Assembly: GCA_008360955.1 (NCBI GenBank)
Contig: LUCM01005575.1
Location: 279,880 to 343,879 of the forward strand
Direction of reading: 5' to 3'
DNA length: 64,000 nt
Origin: Fasciolopsis buskii
Lineage: Eukaryota > Platyhelminthes > Trematoda > Plagiorchiida > Fasciolidae
The notes under the pieces were generated by a model. It searched no databases. It was given only the letters and a program-made list of their open reading frames with translations, and had not been told where the DNA came from. Of the stretch, positions 1-11,099 are shown piece by piece. Every line of letters begins with the position of its first letter. Position 1 is the stretch's first letter. The translations under genes and the position numbers were made by a program.

Positions 1-26
1 GTTTAACCAACCGGTCGGCCATTAAT
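1..26 (-). CDS. possible next exon of the p53-family gene (edge)
   Basis: On the minus strand a good acceptor (pyrimidine-rich tract then TTTACAG, AG at plus 28-27) is followed by ATTAATGGCC running off the window. It sits just downstream of the last recognised p53-family exon, so it may start the following exon. The reading phase cannot be tested because the donor of the preceding exon is ambiguous (several GT candidates around 150-240). Confidence 0.25.
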
Positions 27-146
27 CTGTAAAGATAAGAATATTGTTTTCGTACTGTCACTTCTATGATTGTAATAATTTAAATGGAAGATAGGAGGAA
101 GGAAATGATGCTTCGGGTAAAAAACAAGGGTGTGTCTGTATGTGTA

Positions 147-3100
147 TTATGGACGTACAACTGTGCGCACCGCACGAACGTTGCGTTTTGAGGGAATTGA
201 CAAGGACAGACACCGGGACGCCTTTTGTTCGGAACGCTTCCATCCTTGGCTCGGGGAGTCCGCAGATCTTGGCAAACGAATTCGCGCCTCTTTCGCATCG
301 CGTGCAGGACAAGCACAACATCGAACACGAACCTTTTGCAAACCGAGAATATCGTATTCAGAAGTATGCTCGTTCCTGTGACAGATAGAAATAAGGAAAG
401 GGGGTTGAGTAGGCAGAACAATGATTCGCACGTCACGCAGTGTCAACGCCCAGTGTGTCGAGCGTCGTACAGCCGACCCAACCTGGTGTATGCAACGCGC
501 CCGAACTGGGATGTGAACGCAAGATGGACGCTTATGAGTAGAATGTCATGGCTTCTAGGTTATCCAAGCTGAACTCCAACTTCCTACTACAGAGGGCACA
601 CGTCCCCCATTGGTTTTGAGATTCAAGAGCTTAATTGTAATGCAGCAAGATAACCTTCATCTTCAACATGTTCCCTGGATACGGAGGTCATAAGTTTATC
701 ACAAGAACTGAATTTTCGATCGAAAACATAAAAGGCAGTACAGACTTAGGAATTAGACTACATGCCTTCACCGAAATTCTTGCAGCCACAAAACTGCATT
801 ATCCGTTTTACAATGACAGGAAACTTCAACCACATTGAGCAAAACGACCAACTGTGACCAGGATTAAGTCACGTGGGTATTTCTTTTAGAACTAGTAAAA
901 AAGATTCTGCCGGATGAATGGCACACAGCAAATCAAATAGACTGCGAACATAGAATGGGCAATCCACTTACGCACTAAGCATCAAAAAACCGACGCCATG
1001 AACCGGAATCGAACCTGAGACCTTCCGCTTGCCGAGACGATCTGCCTCTGAACCATCCTGGACACAACTCTCGGACGCGAATTACTTAAGTGAACATCCA
1101 GCGTTGCGCGAACCACTATTCCAATTAGTTCGAGAGCCGTATTCACAGTAGCTCCGAGGTAGACCATCTTCTCAATGAGCGGAAGATTGGCTGCTCGATT
1201 CCGATTCGTGGAGACCACCTTTGGATGCGTCGTCCGTAAATGGATTATCATTATGCATAACGTCTGGGTCCTCGTGCTCCTAAACACAAATGCAGATTGA
1301 GAATAGTTCGATTTCATTGACTGCCCTTCAGTATTGTCGCTTTGTACGCCTGATAGCTTTAGGATGATTAATCAGAACGGCATCTCCCACACTCCTTTCC
1401 AAGAGACACACCTACCAGCCTTAGTCACCCTGGGGTGGGCCGGCATATTGTTGCGCAGCTGAGCCACATGATTCCCTTAGTTTCATTTTAAACAGATTCC
1501 ACATTTGTTTATCAATGTTTAAGGTTGATAAACGATGACTGAGTAGAAGCAGTCCGACTCTGGGATGATGTGGTTCTAGGAATGTTTTTCAAATCCGACG
1601 TCACGAAATTACAAGTGAACTACTTTCATCTGATTTCACCGATGTTTCTCCTAACCGTTGCTTGCACTTTTTTATTCACGTAAGACGTTTGAATTAATCA
1701 CAAATTTTCAACCCAGGACACCAATTAAGTGCATGTTCATCTAATTGCAGTTCGGCTGTCTTGACAACGGCTGGCTCATTTAAGTGGGATGTCCTGCAAT
1801 ACCTCCTAGAGAATGCTGAGACTGAACTCACCAATTCAGAAACGAAGATGGTTTCCATTCAAAAAAACATCGATTTCTTTGGGTAAGAATTCTCCAATCC
1901 TTTGTTGACCACAATACTGGTGCTGACTCTCATCGAGTGCACTGATGTGCTTCCAATCAAGATGTTGATGACGGCAGATAACCTGACGATTTTTTGAATA
2001 CTGCATATATCCAAATTCTCATTTCGCTCGAAATCATAGTGGCTTCTTGTGATATTCACTCTACTATTTCACCAACTTCGGATTCTAATGGAACAGGGCA
2101 AGGTCTTGGATTTCACGTGCTACTATGCCTGTTATCAATCACTGTTCAGTTGTTGTTGGGACATCTGGTCAAAACGCATTGCATCATTCATACGGTCTGC
2201 TATCCATTTTGTTTCAAATAGCCTCATTTACCAAAAAATATGGGGTGACTTTACAACTTGATTCTGCTAACTGGTGCACGTGTATACAATGCGGCGAAGG
2301 AATGAAAAACAGACTTTTGTAAGAATTGTTAGAGCAAAAAAGTAAAGAGTGAGAAAAGTAATGCGCAGTAGGGGAGAATAGACCGAGTGTTGAAAACGAA
2401 ATCGACGGACCCTGGCTACCGAGAGCAGGTTTTTTTAATCATTACCTGGGTTATCGCATGAATAAGTGTTGATACAACCATCACTCTCCCACAACCCAAG
2501 TAAGCGATATGACAAAATATCGACAAATGACACTATCAACCACGCCCCATCTTGGGCTAAGCGAGTACCTTTTCACGTGACACAATGTCCTGAGAATTAA
2601 TCACATAGGCTGCTTGGATTCAAAACGGATATCAGTCAACCAAGTTACTGGAAAATGAGCTTAGAAGACATGAATACATTACTCGCCGGAGGTCGAGGTT
2701 TATCTCTCCACGCACTGCATATAATATGTACAGACTGTGCAAAACAGACCCTAGGAAACAAATAAAAACAATGTGCTGATGAAACTTACGATCGAAAGGA
2801 TTCCAAAGTTACCAATAGCTCGACTTCACCTTTTGACCCGAAACCAAGACAACTGTTGTAACAATGAATTACGCAAAGAATAGATTTCCGGACGGTAGGT
2901 AACAATGTCGACTGATCCTGACTTAGATCCTTCTCAGAATCATCTGTTCGATCTTGAGTGTATAATTTCATGATATCCAAAGGTAAACACACAGATATCT
3001 GATCACGCGAGCATACTCGAAGGGGTCCACTTCGCGTGTACTGAGCACTCCCATCTCGTATTTCTACGAAAGACAACTCCTGCAAACTGGAGCCCTGGTG

Positions 3101-3647
3101 AGTTCGGCATCTGAAATATGTAAAAGACATTCCAAATTGCATACCGCTCTACAGGATGTATTGCTCGCTCGGCGTCCGTGAAAACAGGAGTCACTCTTAG
3201 CCACCAATCAAGAGGCGTTACTGACGGACGAAACGCTATCGTCATTGGCCACTGTCGACCACGAGGGACGCAAATTTGTGGCACGTCTGTGCGTGAGGTC
3301 GGCTCAATCACCTTGGGAATAACACGATATAGATTTGCGGAACAATGAAACTAACCTGATAATGTGTTGTCACACAAGAACCGGGTTTCCCTGGAGTGGG
3401 AATCTTAAGATGAAAGTCGTGATATCCCCTACATGGTTTGCTAGAAAAAAGCAACAACAAGCGTTGATACTTTTGACTTACCTGACATCCGTGGATAATC
3501 TTCTGTAACTGTTGACTAGTGGAGCCTGAGAGAGAATCTGGAATGTTGCATTCTAATAACAAATCAGACATTGAATACTACCTCAGTGTTGCTTATGAAC
3601 TGAGCCAGCGACTCGGGGCTAATTCTCAGCTCTTCGTCACAGGATAG
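147..3647 (-). CDS. p53/p63/p73-family transcription factor, DNA-binding domain region (partial, spliced)
   Basis: Exons read on the minus strand: 3647-3582 (tentative), 3525-3482, 3440-3356, 3311-3145, 3110-2790, and from 375 downwards to at most 147. Introns have GT/AG ends and the codon phases join across every junction. The product would be a sequence-specific nuclear DNA-binding protein of the p53 family. Landmarks in order: a stretch ending KPGSCVTTHYQ that matches the early strands of the domain; PVFTDAERAIHPVERC-RTH, which matches the PV.RC..H zinc-ligand site (human C176/H179) and is created only by splicing out a 34-nt intron; IHCYNSCLGFG, matching the second zinc Cys pair (C238/C242); and LGLQKVRVRCCACPARD, matching the last strand and helix with R273, C275, C277, R280 and D281 equivalents. 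The Arg248 position reads Lys. The acidic loop before the second Cys pair is about 20 residues longer than in human p53. The 5' (activation) exons and the tetramerisation region were not found. The 3' edge of the last exon is uncertain. Family assignment is confident; the paralogue cannot be decided. Confidence 0.88.
376..2789 (-). other. large intron of the p53-family gene
   Basis: The donor GTAAGT (plus 2789-2784) follows a codon split 2+1. The acceptor ends CTGTCACAG (AG at plus 377-376) and resumes with the single base needed to complete a serine codon. The 2.4-kb interval has no recognisable coding homology apart from a tRNA-like repeat near 1000-1065. It contrasts with the four 34-56-nt introns upstream in the same gene. 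Confidence 0.75.
1000..1065 (-). repeat. tRNA-derived SINE or tRNA pseudogene (pol III A and B boxes)
   Basis: On the minus strand, TGGTTCAGAGG (plus 1055-1045) fits the A-box consensus TRGYNNARNGG exactly, and GGTTCGATTCC (plus 1015-1005) fits the B box exactly. I could not draw a convincing anticodon stem or acceptor stem, so a functional tRNA is unlikely. The unit lies inside the large intron of the p53-family gene. Its 5' neighbour (1070-1300) may belong to the same retroposon. Confidence 0.6.
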
Positions 3648-3649
3648 CT

Positions 3650-4950
3650 ACATTTGATTGATTGAGAAGACGTAAAGAGAACACCAACCGGAAAAGCCAT
3701 AATTCTGCCAACAGAGCATCTGGAAAAGTTGATAACCAGAGATTAAAACCGATTCATTTGAAGGAATGCTTATTTGAAAGATGTACTGCTTTCCAAATCT
3801 TCAAGCAATTTTATCCCACTTGGTTTTCATTCAGTAGGTATTTTCCCTTGCAGTTATTAAATGATTTAGTCAACTGATTTTTCCTTCGAATCACCGGACA
3901 TGTACACGGACGATGACTTTACGCATAAATCGGGACGCTGGTTTGTAGGACATTTAATAGCAGTTAGTCAAAGACGTCCTTCATAGGGAGGATAAATGCT
4001 ATATATATATATATGCATACATATATGCATATATATATACTTGTGGTTTTTTGCACTACTCGGCCACCCAGTCCGAAGTAGGTCTGTTTAATGGAAGGTG
4101 AATCTCTAGCGCAACCAAACGCCAACTGCAGAGTAGCAAAGTTGCATAAAAACGAGTTGGTTGCCGGTTGATTGGTTTATGCGTCTGCCATAGGAAACCC
4201 TGTCAGATCAGTGGAACAAATGGCCTTATTTCGTTGGTACGTTACACCCGCCATGTCAATTCTAACAGGGGATCTTCCGCTACTTTCTAGGTAGGACGCT
4301 TTCCAGGCTAAATCCCACTACTCCCACGGCAATGTCGCTGTTTATCCACGGCCCCTTATTCAGAGAGCGTGAATCCACATTTACAGATAACCACCAAAAT
4401 GGCGGTTGTTTTCCCAACCGTGGATTGGAGCGGCGCCCGGTGGCACATAGCTCTGCGTTGAGCCCCAGCCGGGGCTCATGCCATATAAGACACAGGTGAA
4501 AGCACAAATTCTCCCGGAAGAATACAACAGGTTTCGCGATTATTACCACCCGTCAGCTATGCGTACTATCTATATACGATGTCTTCTGCAACCGTGTGTC
4601 CTCTTCCTGAATGCTGTTCTTGAGTGACCGACAAAAAACGTTCCTCGAATCACCGCTGCTGTCCAAAAATGGACCCACTATTCATGTACACCTCTGGTTA
4701 TTCAAAGATTCTAGTACTAAAACCAACATCGGAATGTACAATCATATGAGCCATTGGACAGGTGTACCGGGCGTATATGTCCTTTGAGTGGTAATGACCT
4801 CAAGGCCAGTCGAGTGCCTCAGAAAAGTGCCTTATTGTTTACTTACACCACTAACGACTATTTTTTGTTTCATGCGCTCCCTGATACCAACTTGATCCGC
4901 GGCCTCTCATTCACATCATAATTTCAGATAATTTTTTTAGTTTACCTTCT
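3650..4950. other. unassigned, upstream side of the p53-family gene
   Basis: Further 5' exons of the p53-family gene should lie here or beyond, but none could be identified. The stretch contains an AT-rich microsatellite at 3999-4040 and several short open frames without recognisable similarity. Confidence 0.5.
3999..4040. repeat. AT-rich microsatellite
   Basis: A run of (AT)n interrupted by GCATAC and GCAT units. It is almost self-complementary. Confidence 0.9.
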
Positions 4951-4954
4951 CAAA

Positions 4955-5905
4955 AGCTTGCTCCGGCTTCCGTTTCGACCTCAATTCGGTTCACTGGACA
5001 GCGCTACTCAGTGCACCCCACCGGAAAGGTATTCCAAAAAAGTTCGTGAACCACCTGCCTGCACACCTATAGTCGCGCCAAGGTATAAGATGAACTACCA
5101 ATGTTACTCAAAACGACTAACAATGTTCGACAAGGATGCTTCATTTCTCGTTTCCTGTTCAAATTCGTCATTGACAAAGCAATGGAGGGTCATTTAGGAA
5201 GTTTTTAGTATGTTAGCATCAGACTGGCCAATATAGGGATGTTTGTGACCTGTTTTAAGCAGGCAATCTCGTGTGCCTGTTTAAATCTCCGGAACATGTG
5301 CAGCGTGCAGTAGATAGACTCGCGAGGGCTGTAGCTCCGCTTGACATGTGCTTTGCACCCTAGAAAAGTAAAGTGCTGTTACAAGACTGGACGACGTTAG
5401 TGACGAACTTGATCCTTGATGAAGAACTAACGGTTCTCGGCCGTTTGAGTTACCTTGGCATTTGCATGTCGAAGGACGGTAACACGGTAGTGGAGGAAAG
5501 CACGCGTATATCCAAGGCTCGAGCGCTGTACGCTGTACTAAAGCACTTGTGGCGCCGAGATGACTTTTCACTGAAGCACTGCACCGCAGTAAGTTCACCT
5601 ATTTTTATATGGTTGCAAGACACGGATTTTGCGCGCCGAAGATTTTCATCGCTTGGAGATTTTCGACGATCAATGTCTGAGTAGTATAGTTAAGATATTG
5701 TAGAGTGACCATGTGAACAATGTGCAGGTTGGGAATCTAATATTAGGTGCCGGTTGTGAGAACGCTTTGTCTCAGCGCAGGAAGTCTAATAGACTTCGTT
5801 GACCGGGCCACGTGTTGCGTATGGAAAACATTCATCTACCGCATAATAGACAGGAAATAAGGCACGGCATACACCGTACCTCTCTCGGGACAGAAGTCAC
5901 ATAGA
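4955..5905 (+). mobile_element. RTE-clade LINE relic (reverse transcriptase palm to C-terminus)
   Basis: Reading plus-strand frames across stops and frameshifts gives the order expected for the C-terminal half of an RTE reverse transcriptase. NVRQGCFISRFLFKFVID (about 5125-5180) corresponds to GVRQGCPLSPFLFNFVID. It is followed by a KVLLQDW-like segment near 5375, a YLGIC.S.DGNTVVEESTRISKAR segment, and KHLWRRDD at about 5540. Later frames (5690-5900) match the conserved C-terminal GHVLRM region. Many stops show that it is dead. No endonuclease part was found. Confidence 0.8.
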
Positions 5906-5909
5906 GGTC

Positions 5910-8900
5910 ACCGGATGGCATGGCAATGTCGAATGTGAACGTGTACAGCGAACTTAAGTAAAGTAGGTACCTTGCATTTTCGTGGTTGTGCTCTGAAAAA
6001 CCTGACAATCATCCGGCTAGAGTGAAGCATACGGTAGGGAATCGTAAACAGGGGCGATCGTCTTGTCATATTTTGTCGAATCAGGATGATTGGGAACAAA
6101 TGCGTCCGTACGATTAGAGGGCATATATGTGTTGGCTATTACGATATCTTTTCCTCCGCCCTCTGTAGATCTACCTTCTGTCCCTACTGGATATTCAGAT
6201 TCTATAACAACATACAACCCTTGAAAAAAGTCAGTGGGCTGCGGAACTTGCCCTGCTGTTTACCGCTGAACGATGATGATGAGAGTGATGACGCTGTACT
6301 ATGTGCTATGGAGTGTAAGAACTGAAAGGATGATAGGCGGAATACAAATCCAGTGGAAAACCAAATGTGACTAAGTTGATAACCAAAGCAATTAAGTATC
6401 CCACAGGACTTTATAGTGTTCTTGCAAAACCTGAGTGGTAATACACATTACTACTGTCATCTATGACGGTAACTTCATTCATTTTTCCAATATATGTAGT
6501 GGCTCATGCATTGTCATTAAGAAACATCATGCGGTGAGCACTGTGGTAACCTGAGCAGCATGTCTCCAAACTGTCCCCGACGGTGACTTGTTGCAGTGGG
6601 TTGGAAAACAGTACAAACCGTCATCGCTGGGGACTAAAAATCGTCCACCGATAGTTCCCGGAACGTTTCATCCGGGCGCCTTCGGGAACTGCTATTTGCC
6701 CTCAACAGGGGCAATTTTCTACCAGAAGGGCATTATTTTGGGATTGCTTCAAAGCATGAAGGATAAGAGCAAACCTGTCGGAATAATTATTCAATGTCCA
6801 CATTGACCTAGAGACATCGGTATAGAGCGTACACTCAACACGTTCGGATTCCGGGTACCTTTGACGTAAATTTGCATGCCCGTTTCGAAGTGAAGTAGGA
6901 AATGGTACATGCCACCGTGGACCACATAGTTAACAATTTTTTGAGGAGCATAGTTCCACCGGACATACGCCACATGGCTTTTAGCACGCCCGAATAATTC
7001 GGAGCCAGACTTTATTGTGCACGCTGAACCAAACTGCACCACCATGGGCGAATTAATACGTAGAATAACAATAATTTACGAAACACTTACTTGGTTCCAC
7101 GGCAGGAAAGACCGTTGATAATTTTCGTTCATTCATCTCCGAAATATTAACCGAAATATTAACCGAAATATTTAACAAGACAATAAACTAACTCCTTCAA
7201 ACGCAACATAAGGCACCAGAAAGCAGAAATCAGCACCAAAACTTACACAATTAATCAAACGAGGCGGTCCACAGACCGCGCCGCACACCTTTCGACGCTT
7301 GAAGCCGCTCCATTGTCAAGGCCGAAGCGGCTCTGAGCGCTTAGCGGTTTGGCTACTGAAAGCAATCGTCTGGATTTGTAGATGCACATCATAGTTTCCA
7401 TCTACAGTGCTATCATTTTTCTTGGTGCAATACTTGCCCTGCTTTTGCAGTCGCAAGTGAACGTGCTCGAGCCTTCTGGCCACACGTAAACTTTCCGTAA
7501 GACGAAGACAGACAGAATCGTCCGTGTGCATGCACCTCCATATCGCTGAGTTTCAACGAGACTGGTTAACAGTACCACAGTTAAAAGAACTGTAATTCCA
7601 GAGACACTACATCAACGTAGCCCAGAGTTCGAGGAACGATAAGCTACCAAATGGTCGCCGTGAAAAATTGCGAACTTCCGGATGGGCACTTCAATGGCAA
7701 TCAAAAAGGAACAGGGGATGATTGACAGACCAAATATTCCCGGCCGACGAACGAGTCAACTTACTTAGCTCTATGAAACAGAAAATATACGAGACTCGGC
7801 GCGGCGACCGCAATGGATAGGGCGCCCATACAGCGTGAAGTAATTCTCATTTAGGTCCTGGACAAGTTTCGTTACTTCTTTGCACATTCAAGGGAACGTG
7901 TTTTCCCAAGCCACAACACACGTGTTGAACGGATGATCTCTCTAACTAAACATAGAACAAAAGCATCGCTCTCTGGAGACTGCGTATTAGTGAAAATTGA
8001 CGTGACCTTGAGGTTATAGTCTCATTTGTGGAGGTAGCCGAATGTGAAAATTTCAACACATCCGCCATTTTTGTTCTCTATATTCTATCTCGGTGAATGA
8101 TATATTCAGAAACTGGCATAACACGGTATCATCGTAGAAGGCCATAGATGGTTAACATTAAATCCCGTGTTATAGGGCAAAACACATCACATGCGACTTC
8201 AGAACGGTCGGGCATAATTACAGCGAATCAACCGGGCCGATTTTCTTTGTACATTATATCCTGGGGTGAGTGCCACCAGTAGACATGCAAGTCAAACGAC
8301 TTAGTATGATACAGTGGGGAAAACAGCCTTCATAGGCTGAAGTCCAATGTTTGACGTTAACGACAGTGGTTTGTGCCCTAGGTTTCTTCAGTGAAGAGCT
8401 TTGAAGCAAGACCAAAATTTGCTACGTCAATTCACATCATGACAGGTTTCATGAACGAGTGATGGAGGCTTTAGGAATGGTGTTCCGACATCAGGGCTTC
8501 CTCGGAGCGAATTTTTGTGACACCCTTGGCCTCGGTCTTTACTTCAGCAAATCAAACCTCTTCGTCACCGATGCGAAATTCACTGACAATACAGGAGAGA
8601 AGTGACATATATGGTATAATCCACGGACGTTTGCCGGTTCAATCTAAAGAACACGGTGTTTGAGGTCCTACAATTGTTGCATCATTATTGGGTGGTAAAC
8701 TGACAGGATTATGCAGGAGGTCGAGAGGGATAGTCAAAAGTTTCGCATGCATTGATGGCAAGACCAATATGCAGATAAAAATGTTGGGAAAGAATTGGCC
8801 CAAACTGTACCAAATCTATTAAAGGATGGGAATTACACCTTGAAATCTACGAAAATACTGATTTTACACAAACTGGTTGCAACAGTCGCGAAAAGGTGGG

Positions 8901-10990
8901 ATTTGATATCGCCCTGGAGGTATGGAGCGGCTTGTTTGCAAGCGTCCTTTCGTGGAAGGCACCATCGGTCCCTAAATACACGTGTCACAAATATTCACAA
9001 CAAGTTCGTTTTTCAATATGTTGGTGCAGTCATTAGGATTGGTATATGTGGAAACTTTTACCATGCCTCCTGTGTTAATAGTTGCCGTCATGTTTTCCAC
9101 CCAGTCCTTAGGTTCCTTTAGGCTATGGATGCACAAATAGATCGGTGGTAGAGCGTGGGTATTTCTGGCGGAAAGCCTTGAATGAGACTTAGGTCTGCAT
9201 GTGAGTTTGCGCTACATTCCAGCAGAGTCTGAAACACGGAGATGGAAAGTGGATCCGACCCTCGCCCACGGTTTAGTTTGTGGTTGCCCGGGAAACGCAA
9301 ACTGAGATTGACAAAAACATCGATTACTATCTAGAGTTTTGCATTTAGGTGAAATTTGATAGAGACAGTGTATAACAAGTGACTCATCATGTGTCTGGAG
9401 ATTTCCATCCCTGAATATGGGCGCGGCGGCCGGGAAATGGAAGCTGAAATTCAAAACCTGCCACCGAATTTGAACTTAAATGGAACAGACTGATATCACT
9501 GCCTTAGGGCCATTTATTAGATATGAAACGGTAGTGCCTTTAAACGTAGGGTGGATGCCGAAAGGCTGATCTAACGGGTTGCGGTATTTCAGTTCATTTC
9601 GGTTTGTTTCCAGGATTTGAGGTCTGAGTGCTTGTTCGTCCGGCCTCTTGTTTCGGTGAGCATCTTGTATCTCCTGGCACTTTGATGATGGGAAAACCAA
9701 AGACCTATTCATTCTGCTTTGATGGGCAAAGTTCCATCTGCCTCTAGCTTTGCTGGTGATCTGCAAAGCTCTAATTAGATAAGAATCTTACGTACTTTGC
9801 GATTACCGGTCCGGTATTACGCAAAACCGGAAGGTGATCGTGAATCGAATTACTGATCAAACCCGGAGATCTTCCGTCGAGTAACCCGCACAACACTCAT
9901 GTGCTTATACATGAAATCGTCTGCCGAGCCTGCGCCGGCTAATTCGGTTTGGAATTCGTTCCATCCATTTATGGTTCTTATCAAAGAAGCATGGCCAGTT
10001 GCTCCCATTTTTGCACATCCCTTTTTGATGGCCATTTCTTGGCTTCTTGGCAAAGAGTTGTTTCTTACCTCGAAAAGGTAACCAGTTTATCCATTACCTT
10101 TGTCTATTCGATACTATCGATGCTAATATGACGTCGCTTCTAAATCTTCTTTCTTTTGGAAAGTAGGACGATCCTGATGCACATCATCGGCAACCGTCGA
10201 CTGTGCTCTACTTTTTACCCAAGTGCCTGTAGTTCCACGGATCAAGGACATTCTGGAAGTCCATGTGGCAGAAATCGATTTGTTGCTTCTGTCCAGTCGG
10301 CTAGTAAATTTTTCGTGGAGGCTGGCCCTATTCGACAAATGCAATCAATCCTGCGTAAAATCGTGCTGGCATGTGGACCGCAGATTGTTGCGCTTAGGCT
10401 GTTCCACCGTTCTGTCCCTAACGATGCTTGAGAGTTATCGAGTTCAGATTGATAAGCCTACGGCAGGAAATGTGGCGGGCGTACCGAGTGACAGTTCAAC
10501 TAGCTACTTATTTCAGTTTCCTTTTCCATTCGGACAGATTCATTGCTGTCGTCCAACAACGAATGTCTTCAAGCTTAGTATTCGTACGCTTCTATTTGCA
10601 ATGTCACCATTCAAGTTTCACGGAACCTTGCGTCGTCCATGGATTAGTCCAGACATTGATTTCTAGCCTGCCAGTGAATGGTGCAGTCAAAGTTAGACAA
10701 TGCGTATTTGCTTTTCCCTAGGGATAATAGTAAACATAGCGATATATTATTTAACTGCGTCGATGGATATGCTCCAGTGCAAGATCAAACTCTACGTAGA
10801 CGCTACAAATCGCAGAGAAGAAAGTGCTTCAAAAATGAAAACAGATATCGGGGTTAGTCCAGATTATCTACCTGACATTCAGCGCAATACAACGCTCATA
10901 AGCACCAATGGCGCGCATTGCAATCACAAAGCTCAGTTGGCTAAGGGCGGCGAATGTCGAGGTATGGCCTCAGTAACTGAACCTAGTAGC
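5910..10990. other. unassigned repeat-rich or intergenic stretch
   Basis: No gene or transposon family could be recognised on either strand. The longest open frame (10223-10666, plus, 147 codons) has no known motif and is matched by open frames on the other strand. A short 12-bp tandem repeat sits at 7139-7174. Confidence 0.4.
7139..7174. repeat. 12-bp tandem repeat, three copies
   Basis: The unit CCGAAATATTAA occurs three times in a row; the third copy ends in TTTA. Confidence 0.85.
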
Positions 10991-11099
10991 CCTATAAAAT
11001 AGACGTGAAAGTCAACTGGTGATGCTGGAAATCAATAAATTTCATGAATACTGGACAGGTAATTGTCAAAATTGACCGAAATGGGAAAGAAAAAAGGTT

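Noticed and set aside
1000..1065. Functional tRNA gene
   Set aside because: A and B boxes are exact, but no acceptor or anticodon stem could be paired; tRNA-derived repeat is more likely.
3308..3571. An 87-codon minus frame starting MSDLLLEC, considered as the first exon
   Set aside because: It reads through two good introns (GTAAGT...TTTTTTCTAG and GTTAGT...CCCAAG); the spliced phase uses another frame that matches p53.
10223..10666. 147-codon open frame, one of the longest in the window
   Set aside because: No recognisable motif, no splice context, and overlapping open frames on both strands; treated as chance.
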